DNA of 64,000 nt, from assembly GCA_026414305.1 (NCBI GenBank), contig JAOAJH010000001.1, positions 124,001 through 188,000 on the forward strand, given 5' to 3'. The stretch is from Candidatus Aenigmatarchaeota archaeon. Its GTDB lineage: Archaea > Aenigmatarchaeota > Aenigmatarchaeia > CG10238-14. The notes beneath the pieces are model-generated. The model saw only the letters and a list, made by a program, of their open reading frames with translations, was not told where the DNA came from and ran no database searches. The position numbers were made by a program, and so were the translations under genes. The stretch's first letter is position 1, and each line of letters opens with the position of its first letter. Positions 58,007 to 64,000 of the stretch are shown piece by piece.

Positions 58007-59095
58007 TCAACCAAATCCATTATATTTGCTTGTTTTTAACGAGTTTTTGAAAATTCTTGACAAAATATACTTGAATGGAACGCCGTACATTTTTGTTATA
58101 TTGCCTATTGCACAATCACATTCAGCCGGTCCAAGTGCTGGGTTTGGGTTGCAGTCTATGAAATATGGTTTTCCTGTTTTACTTATTCTTACATCAAATT
58201 TTGCATAATCGGACATTTCTAAAAGGTCAAATGCTTTTTTAGCGTAATGAACAATTTTTCTTTTCAATCTCTTGTCTTTTGGACTTTCAAATTTTTCATA
58301 ATAATAAGCATCATCCTCCATCCATGTCGCATCAAAACTACAAAAGTTGAATTTTCTTTTCTTTGTTGGTCTGAAAATTTTTTCGCCTATATAAGCACTT
58401 TTTTTATCACTTTCTACAATTATCACTGAAAGTTCTCTTCCAATGATAAAATCTTCAATTATCACTGGGGATTTGTATGTTTTGAACAAGTATCTTAATC
58501 TGTTTCTAAGATGCTTTTCATTTTCGCTAACTGCATCATTTGTCAAACCAACACCACCGTTGTAATTGTTTAATTTTGTTATAAGTGGGTATCTTAATCT
58601 TCTGGATAATGGTTCTCTTACTCTTTTTACAAGTTGATATTGAGGTGTTGGTATATCATTTTCTATTAAAATTTCCTTCATCAATGCTTTATTTGCAGAC
58701 AATACAAATGAGTACATACCACTTCCTGTATAAGGTATTTGCGTTAAATCAAGTGAAGCAGGTATGCATGTGCCAAGAAATTCCAGACCCCTTACGGTAT
58801 CAACAAGATTCAAAATAAGATCAGGTTCGTCATTGCTCAAATTTTGAAATAATTTTTCATCACCTGGATACAATTTTGTCTCAAATCCCATGTTTTGAAT
58901 TATTTTTTCAAGAACTTGCGCTCTTTGAAAAACTTCTTGTTCAGAAATGTATGCTTCTTCTGTCGGGAAAAAATGCCTTTCTGCCTTGCTGTAAGTTATT
59001 CCAATTAACTTTATTCCCTTTCTTTTTAGAAAGTTTATGTTTTTTTCGTATCCGTTTTCGTTTTTTGGTACAGGAATATCGGTTTCGTCTTCCAT
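58007..59095 (-). CDS. D-Ala-D-Ala ligase-like ATP-grasp enzyme (second copy)
   Basis: About 363 residues from ATG 59095, which has GTGAT at good spacing; a GTG at 59107 would add four. Visible are YTGSGMYSFVLSANKALMKE, the lysine/glycine loop LITKLNNYNGGVGLTNDAV, IIEDFIIGRELSVIIVESDK and the metal-binding FDVRISKTGKPYFIDCNPNP. The glycine loop differs from that of the first copy, so the substrate is probably different. It is grouped with the PP-loop and E1-like genes. Confidence 0.8.
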   Translation of the reverse strand: MEDETDIPVPKNENGYEKNINFLKRKGIKLIGITYSKAERHFFPTEEAYISEQEVFQRAQVLEKIIQNMGFETKLYPGDEKLFQNLSNDEPDLILNLVDTVRGLEFLGTCIPASLDLTQIPYTGSGMYSFVLSANKALMKEILIENDIPTPQYQLVKRVREPLSRRLRYPLITKLNNYNGGVGLTNDAVSENEKHLRNRLRYLFKTYKSPVIIEDFIIGRELSVIIVESDKKSAYIGEKIFRPTKKRKFNFCSFDATWMEDDAYYYEKFESPKDKRLKRKIVHYAKKAFDLLEMSDYAKFDVRISKTGKPYFIDCNPNPALGPAECDCAIGNITKMYGVPFKYILSRIFKNSLKTSKYNGFG

Positions 59096-59151
59096 TGTTT
59101 TAATCACACTTGAATCTTTATAAATAAAATATATATTTTTAATATATATTT

Positions 59152-59430
59152 TTACCTACAATTTTTGTACTTTAGCCTTGTTTTTTTGTACACATGTCTA
59201 AAATCCTCTTTTACTGTTTTGATAAAGTTTTTTCTGTCATCTAAAATCGAAAGAAACGCTGCAATATAAACGATTCCTGAAAAAAAGAAGATACCAAGTG
59301 ACAGCAAAAGTGCAAACCATGCTATTGTTTGTTCTGAAAGTAGTTTAACAGATAGTGTTCCTGCTAGAAATAACATGGATGCTAAAACCATCATATTTAT
59401 TGTTTTTTGCTTTGTCTCTCTGCTTACCAT
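59152..59430 (-). CDS. Small two-helix membrane protein
   Basis: A 92-residue protein with two membrane helices (MMVLASMLFLAGTLSVKLL and FALLLSLGIFFFSGIVYIAA) and a basic C-terminal tail (KTVKEDFRHVYKKTRLKYKN). It is 44-57 bases upstream of the ATP-grasp gene and 28 bases downstream of ndk on the same strand. No family is recognised. It may anchor the enzymes that follow. Confidence 0.6.
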   Translation of the reverse strand: MVSRETKQKTINMMVLASMLFLAGTLSVKLLSEQTIAWFALLLSLGIFFFSGIVYIAAFLSILDDRKNFIKTVKEDFRHVYKKTRLKYKNCR

Positions 59431-59458
59431 AAATTAATTTTTGTTTTCCTTTAATAAA

Positions 59459-60061
59459 TTATTTTAGAAACCTTCCAAGTATTATGTCCTCATCACATCT
59501 TTTGTAGCTCATTAGCTCCTTTTTCTCAAACCATATTGATATTTCTTTTTCTGCATCCTTTTGGCTGCTTGACGCGTGTATCACATTTACAACTGCTCTT
59601 GCCATTATGTTTCCCAATGCAATAGAATCTGTTGTTAGATCGCCTCTTATTGTTCCTGGCGCTGCCGCAAAAGGATCTGTATAGCCGACTATGTTTCTAA
59701 CTTTCATTATTGCATGATTTCCTTCCAATACCATTGCTACAACAGGGCCGGAAACTATAAAATCAACTAACCATTTCTTTATTATTTTTCCTATTTCCTC
59801 TAAATTTGTCGTTCCGAAAGTTTCTTGAATGCTCAAACCAGCTTCTTGATATGCTTTTGTCGTTTTTTGACCTATTGTTTCAAACCATTCTTTGTCTTTT
59901 GGATAAAATTCTTCAACCATATTTTTTGTTGCCTTTACCATTTTAAGTCCCACTATTTTCAATCCGGCAGACTCGAACCTTTTCAAAATTTCACCTATTA
60001 AACCTCTTTGAACACCATCTGGTTTAATCATGACAAATGTTCTTTCTATTGTTTTTTCCAA
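59459..60061 (-). CDS. ndk: Nucleoside diphosphate kinase, long form
   Basis: Balances NTP pools by phosphotransfer through a histidine. At 200 residues it is about 50 longer than most. Visible are TFVMIKPDGVQRGLIGEIL, VAMVLEGNHAIMKVRNIVG, PFAAAPGTIRGDL and the active-site VVNVIHASSS, with the usual Gly-Ser-Asp-Ser changed to Ala-Ser-Ser-Ser. The insertion lies between about 55 and 95 (WFETIGQKTTKAYQEAGLSI), and the tail is longer. CCAAGAGGTGAT precedes the ATG. Confidence 0.92.
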   Translation of the reverse strand: MEKTIERTFVMIKPDGVQRGLIGEILKRFESAGLKIVGLKMVKATKNMVEEFYPKDKEWFETIGQKTTKAYQEAGLSIQETFGTTNLEEIGKIIKKWLVDFIVSGPVVAMVLEGNHAIMKVRNIVGYTDPFAAAPGTIRGDLTTDSIALGNIMARAVVNVIHASSSQKDAEKEISIWFEKKELMSYKRCDEDIILGRFLK

Positions 60062-60121
60062 AATATATCACCTCTTGGAGATTTCAATATGTTTTAATAT
60101 TTTTAAATTTTATTTTATTTC

Positions 60122-60859
60122 ATGCTTTTGCTAATAATAATTTCAACTATTTTTGTTAGCTTGATATCCATAGCAGGGGTTCTTGTGCTTTTCAAACTTA
60201 AAGAAAAATTCATAAATATAATTGAATATTTCATGCCTTTTGCGGCTGGTACAATGCTTTCTGTGGCATTTTTCGATCTTATACCAGAATCATTTGAAAT
60301 GTTAGAAAGTTCATTTAATTTTGTGTTTTTAGGTATTGTGCTTTTTTTTGTAATAGAAAGGTATATTCATTGGCATCATTGCAGAATAGATGAATGTAAA
60401 ACAAAGCATAAAGTCAAACCTTATGCATATCTAAATCTTATAGGTGATGCTTTGCACAATTTCCTCGATGGTATTATAATAGCAGCCAGCTATCTTATTG
60501 ATTTAAGACTAGGCTTAGTAACAACTTTTGCAATAGTTGCGCATGAAATACCTCAAGAGTTAGGGGACGCATCAATACTTATACATAGTGGTATGAAAAA
60601 GAACAAGATAATAGTTTATAATTTCATATCAGCTGCTTTTGCCTTTTTAGGCGTCTTTACACACGTCTTCTTTTTAGAACAATTTCATATAACACCTTAT
60701 CTAATTGCTCTTGCGGCTGGGGGTTTTATTTACTTGGCGTTGGCTGATATAATACCAGAGATAGGAAAGGATAATTCGAGAAAAATGATAATACAAACAA
60801 TATTGTTCTTTGTTGGTATAATTCTAGTTTATTTGTTTGGCGTATTTTTTGCAGAATAA
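60122..60859 (+). CDS. ZIP family metal transporter
   Basis: A 245-residue membrane protein with seven or eight helices that imports divalent metals, probably zinc. Metal-site motifs are DALHNFLDGIIIAASY in helix 4 and IVAHEIPQELGDASILIHSG in helix 5. The cytoplasmic loop HWHHCRIDECKTKHK is histidine-rich, as in most ZIPs. The gene is divergent from ndk. Confidence 0.9.
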   Translation: MLLLIIISTIFVSLISIAGVLVLFKLKEKFINIIEYFMPFAAGTMLSVAFFDLIPESFEMLESSFNFVFLGIVLFFVIERYIHWHHCRIDECKTKHKVKPYAYLNLIGDALHNFLDGIIIAASYLIDLRLGLVTTFAIVAHEIPQELGDASILIHSGMKKNKIIVYNFISAAFAFLGVFTHVFFLEQFHITPYLIALAAGGFIYLALADIIPEIGKDNSRKMIIQTILFFVGIILVYLFGVFFAE

Positions 60860-60898
60860 AGTTTAAATCTTGTAAACTCAATATTTTTGTTTGATTAA

Positions 60899-61213
60899 AT
60901 GGAAGGAGATGTTGCATTGTTTCCAAAATTAAAGCAAAAGTTAAATGAAATAGGGTTTAAATTGCAATCCTCAAACAGAGATGAAGTAATATGGGGTTTT
61001 GATGGAGTTACAAAATATTACCCAGAGGAAATGTACATAAGGGATTCTGAAAACGGAAAGCCAAAAGTATCGCTAAAATTAAGAAGGACAATGAATGGAA
61101 TAACTGTGATATTGAATACTGTACCATTTAAAGAGCAGTTTCATTTAGATAGAGCACCGTTAACAGAGGATGAAGCTATAGACATAATACAAAAATATAT
61201 AAATTTATTGTAG
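60899..61213 (+). CDS. Uncharacterised 104-residue protein
   Basis: A small alpha/beta protein (MEGDVALFPKLKQKLNEIGF, then VIWGFDGVTKYYPEEMYIRD and LKLRRTMNGITVILNTVPF). It has no membrane segment. A TTTAAAT box lies 30-40 bases upstream. No family is recognised. The next gene starts 29 bases downstream. Confidence 0.6.
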   Translation: MEGDVALFPKLKQKLNEIGFKLQSSNRDEVIWGFDGVTKYYPEEMYIRDSENGKPKVSLKLRRTMNGITVILNTVPFKEQFHLDRAPLTEDEAIDIIQKYINLL

Positions 61214-61242
61214 CTTTTTAAGACAAAAATCAATAATATTTT

Positions 61243-64000
61243 ATGAGGAATTTTTTTACCCTAGTTATATCTATTTCTCTGTTTTTTACCTTCATATTTT
61301 TTCTTGACAAATTTTTTCAAAGTCGGATAACCGGTCTTCAGGTAGGTGTTCTAGACTCTGATTGGTACATGGCTGGTGCTAACCCACAAAGAACCAGCCG
61401 TGTCAATCATCAGGTTGATGGTCAACTTACAATAATATGGTACAGGCCAATAGAAGCTTACATACCGCAGCATTTCCAAATAATTGCTGTCAATAACATT
61501 TTGTATATTTCAACAGGCAAAGGACTTTATGCACTTGATGCAAACAATGGTGACACTGTTTGGAGGTTTGACACAGAACTGCCATTGGGAAATTCTCCAA
61601 CTGTTTTTGAAGGTAGAGTATATGTTGGCGGGCATGATAAAAGGTTGTATGTGCTTGATGCTTCTAACGGAAGATTGCTATGGTCATTTGATCAGGCACA
61701 AGCTGGATATAGTACAAACCCTATTGTGATAAGGGATTCATATACAAACAATCAGCCTGTTATTTTGATTGGTAATAGAGATGGAAATTTTTATGCAATT
61801 GGCGCTCATGGTCATCCGATGCAAGGGCAAGTTTTATGGAAGTATACAATACCTAACAAAAGCCCAATTCTGACATCGGCAGCATACAAAGATGGCATAG
61901 TATATACAACAGCAATGGACAATAGACTTTATGCGCTGGTTGTGAATACAAACAATCCACAGGGTCAGCTTAGATGGGTTACAAATCAGTTTCAGGGTGA
62001 TGTATTTTTAGCTTACTGGCCAGTCATATACAGAGATAAAATAATTTTGGTGAAATCTTCTGATGTTGTAGATGATTGGAGACCTGGATCAAGATCTTTA
62101 TCAAATCCATCATCAACTTCTTTCAGTGACTATTGGGCAGCAGAAGCAAGCGATTTATCTAACATAAATCCAAGAAATGTTGCAGAAATAGGCAATATTT
62201 TAGATCCTGTTTCTTGGTCTGGTGGTTATAGAGTAACTGACGCTAGATATGCTTTAGAATATTTGGAAGAGCCGACTTCAACAGAAAGATCATCTGATCC
62301 AACTGGAAGCAATAGATATAATCACAAACCGTGGAGAAGGCAATATTATGTGATAAATCAAAATGATGGAAGTGAATTTACATTTGATTCTGATTCTGAT
62401 GGATTGAGAGAGTATTTGCCTGTATTGGCTTGGCGTGCTGAATCAGGTCCGATGTATCCTCCTGTGATAGGGGCTAATGGAATAGCATATTTTACAGCAA
62501 AATTCAACAGAGGCCAAATAATGGGATGGAATATTGATCAACCAAATTATCTTAGTTTTACTTCAACTTCAAGCTATGCTCTTGACGAACCTTTGTCTGT
62601 TTCAATGGGTGGGGATAGAATATACACAAGCTTGTGTTGTGATAGACCTGCAACATCTTTCTTGATAACATCAGGTTCAAGGGAAATCAACTATTGGGGC
62701 GGATACATGCTAAATACAAATGGAAAAGCAAATGGTTATGATGAAATGTGGTATATTTTTGATGTAGCAATTGACAGGCATCAGGGAACTTATGTTGGTG
62801 CAAAAGACTGGTATGGTATTGCAGATGATGGTATAAAAACAACAAATGCAGTTTTCAATAGTCACGGTGTTCAAAACCCATTAATACCTCATAATGGTAA
62901 ATTGTTCATACACAGAAGCAATGCAATAATCGCTTTAGGTACAGGCACAGAACAAGGAAAAAAGCAATATTTACCCATAAATGAAGTTTCAACACAAGTT
63001 TCAACACCAGATTTAAACAATCTTTTGGAAAATGAAATAAACAAGATGATAAATGCAGGTCATCTTAAAGCTGGGTATTATGTTCAAAACCAATTTCATA
63101 CTGCGCAAAATGGACAACTTCCAAATTACTTTATGTTTCCTGGTGACACGTTGCTTGTTTTATCACAAACATATCCGCACTTGTCGTCACAGACAAAGCA
63201 GAATCTTGCAAGATATCTAAGAGAAGAGTGGTCTATGTATTTTTATCCAACAGCGTATGCAACAAGAGGATTTGATGAAGGTGAAAAAAGACAACAAATA
63301 CCACTTCCACCAGAAATAGAAAATGACTTTATGAATATAAGAAAATCAACTTCCATATCAGGTCATTCATGGCAGTATCCTCAACACAGTATTTATGCGA
63401 TGTGGAAATATGCTCAAAATGTACCTGAGGGTGAAAGACCTTCTATAAGCGAAATATATTCTGTTGCTAGGTCTAAAGTTCAAGTGCCAGCAACAAGCGA
63501 TTCAGTTGTAATGCGAAGAAAACCGTTTGAAATAAACTCTTGGATTGCAGGTTATATAGGTTTTTTAGAGTTGTATAGACTTGCTGGGTCTCCTCAACAA
63601 GATGCGACTTTAGCAAGCAGAGTTCAAGCAGAATTGGATAGGCTTTTGAATTGGCGAACTCAACAATTCACAAAAGAATCATGGGCATTTCCATCTTATA
63701 ATATTCAGCACAAACTTGATACTTCAAGAAATTTTATATGGCTGACACCTGAACTTGCAAATCATATGGTAAATACAATACCAGACAAAGTTAATCTAGC
63801 TTTAGATGAATATTTGTATTTGAATCAATATTGGTTTGTTAATAGATTTGAAAATGATATGGGCGAGTCAAGCACGCAACATCTTTATAATTACCATGCC
63901 TTGTTTTTGGCCAACGCATATATATTGAAAAAACCTCGACAAGAATTAATAAAATATCTGGATGTCCCTGCTTTTGAAAGAGGTGATTTGTTTTATATAC
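61243..64000 (+). CDS. Giant membrane-anchored PQQ-type beta-propeller protein (3' partial)
   Basis: Open frame from ATG 61243 to the window edge (more than 915 codons, no stop). Residues 1-25 form a membrane anchor (LVISISLFFTFIFFLDKFF). The next 250 residues contain PQQ/WD-like blades such as ISTGKGLYALDANNGDTVWR, VYVGGHDKRLYVLDASNGRL and WSFDQAQAGYS. A middle section mixes further blade-like repeats with DSDSDGLREYLP, a possible calcium loop. From about 640 onward it becomes helical (RYLREEWSMYFYPTAY, ISGHSWQYPQHSIYAMWKY, WIAGYIGFLELYRLAG), as in an alpha/alpha barrel. It faces outward; it may bind or process polysaccharide. The end is outside the window. Confidence 0.8.
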   Translation, partial: MRNFFTLVISISLFFTFIFFLDKFFQSRITGLQVGVLDSDWYMAGANPQRTSRVNHQVDGQLTIIWYRPIEAYIPQHFQIIAVNNILYISTGKGLYALDANNGDTVWRFDTELPLGNSPTVFEGRVYVGGHDKRLYVLDASNGRLLWSFDQAQAGYSTNPIVIRDSYTNNQPVILIGNRDGNFYAIGAHGHPMQGQVLWKYTIPNKSPILTSAAYKDGIVYTTAMDNRLYALVVNTNNPQGQLRWVTNQFQGDVFLAYWPVIYRDKIILVKSSDVVDDWRPGSRSLSNPSSTSFSDYWAAEASDLSNINPRNVAEIGNILDPVSWSGGYRVTDARYALEYLEEPTSTERSSDPTGSNRYNHKPWRRQYYVINQNDGSEFTFDSDSDGLREYLPVLAWRAESGPMYPPVIGANGIAYFTAKFNRGQIMGWNIDQPNYLSFTSTSSYALDEPLSVSMGGDRIYTSLCCDRPATSFLITSGSREINYWGGYMLNTNGKANGYDEMWYIFDVAIDRHQGTYVGAKDWYGIADDGIKTTNAVFNSHGVQNPLIPHNGKLFIHRSNAIIALGTGTEQGKKQYLPINEVSTQVSTPDLNNLLENEINKMINAGHLKAGYYVQNQFHTAQNGQLPNYFMFPGDTLLVLSQTYPHLSSQTKQNLARYLREEWSMYFYPTAYATRGFDEGEKRQQIPLPPEIENDFMNIRKSTSISGHSWQYPQHSIYAMWKYAQNVPEGERPSISEIYSVARSKVQVPATSDSVVMRRKPFEINSWIAGYIGFLELYRLAGSPQQDATLASRVQAELDRLLNWRTQQFTKESWAFPSYNIQHKLDTSRNFIWLTPELANHMVNTIPDKVNLALDEYLYLNQYWFVNRFENDMGESSTQHLYNYHALFLANAYILKKPRQELIKYLDVPAFERGDLFYI

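Noticed and set aside
1-64000. CRISPR arrays, rRNA genes and insertion sequences
   Set aside because: I saw no regularly spaced repeats, no rRNA-like stretches and no transposase ORFs.

Overview
The window is a piece of an AT-rich archaeal chromosome, probably from a small-genome (DPANN-like) lineage. The archaeal assignment rests on ribosomal proteins in archaeal operon order, RNase P protein Rpp29, aRF1, aIF1A, a RIO kinase with a Pno1-like KH protein, topoisomerase VI, TFB, Alba, Trm56, a geranylgeranyl-lipid reductase, tRNA introns at position 37/38 and GGTGA-type ribosome binding sites. Genes are tightly packed, often overlap, and often start with TTG. The exact phylum cannot be fixed from the window.

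Layout: (1) 1-4087, part of the ribosomal protein operon (SUI1, Rpp29, S17, L14, L24, S4e, L5, S14), with an inverted pcm gene and two unknown small ORFs; it stops after S14 and is followed by a prepilin peptidase. (2) 5230-12865, SerRS, ValRS, aRF1 (with GGW where GGQ is expected), S24e overlapping S27ae, a SpoIIM-like membrane protein, tRNA-Ser(CGA), an intron-bearing tRNA-Trp and a lipid reductase. (3) About 13515-21676, an 8.2 kb integrated element in the 3' end of an intron-bearing tRNA-Thr gene. It has a 13-bp direct repeat at both ends, a tyrosine integrase beside the tRNA, a replication ATPase, an RHH-ATPase fusion, small DNA-binding proteins, a MazG-like enzyme and an apparently frameshifted EVE-like/HNH restriction gene. 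(4) 21875-29156, cell-surface Ig-like proteins, a UvsE-photolyase pair, MgtC, and a membrane winged-helix regulator overlapping a secreted beta-propeller gene. (5) 29148-41185, conserved informational genes: Trm56, aIF1A, RIO1, KH, Top6B/A, Alba, TFB, ScpB, RqcH, an M50-like protease and an Lhr-type helicase. (6) 41216-53085, a glycogen-type carbohydrate island: two GH57 enzymes, a GT4 transferase, a eukaryote-type GT3 glycogen synthase, a phosphohexomutase, GalT, a debranching enzyme, a sugar kinase and an ATP-grasp ligase. (7) 53094-64000, DUF763, a sequon-rich secreted protein, a co-directional group of E1-like, PP-loop (MurL-like) and Ddl-like ATP-grasp genes, Ndk, a ZIP transporter, and a very large membrane-anchored PQQ-type beta-propeller protein that runs off the window.

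The genes suggest an organism that stores and degrades an alpha-glucan, repairs UV damage and displays several anchored surface proteins. The observations most worth a second look are the aRF1 catalytic-motif change, the tRNA-Thr element with its broken restriction gene, several likely ATT start codons, a guide-RNA-like tRNA-Trp intron, and the Ddl-like/PP-loop/E1-like group.
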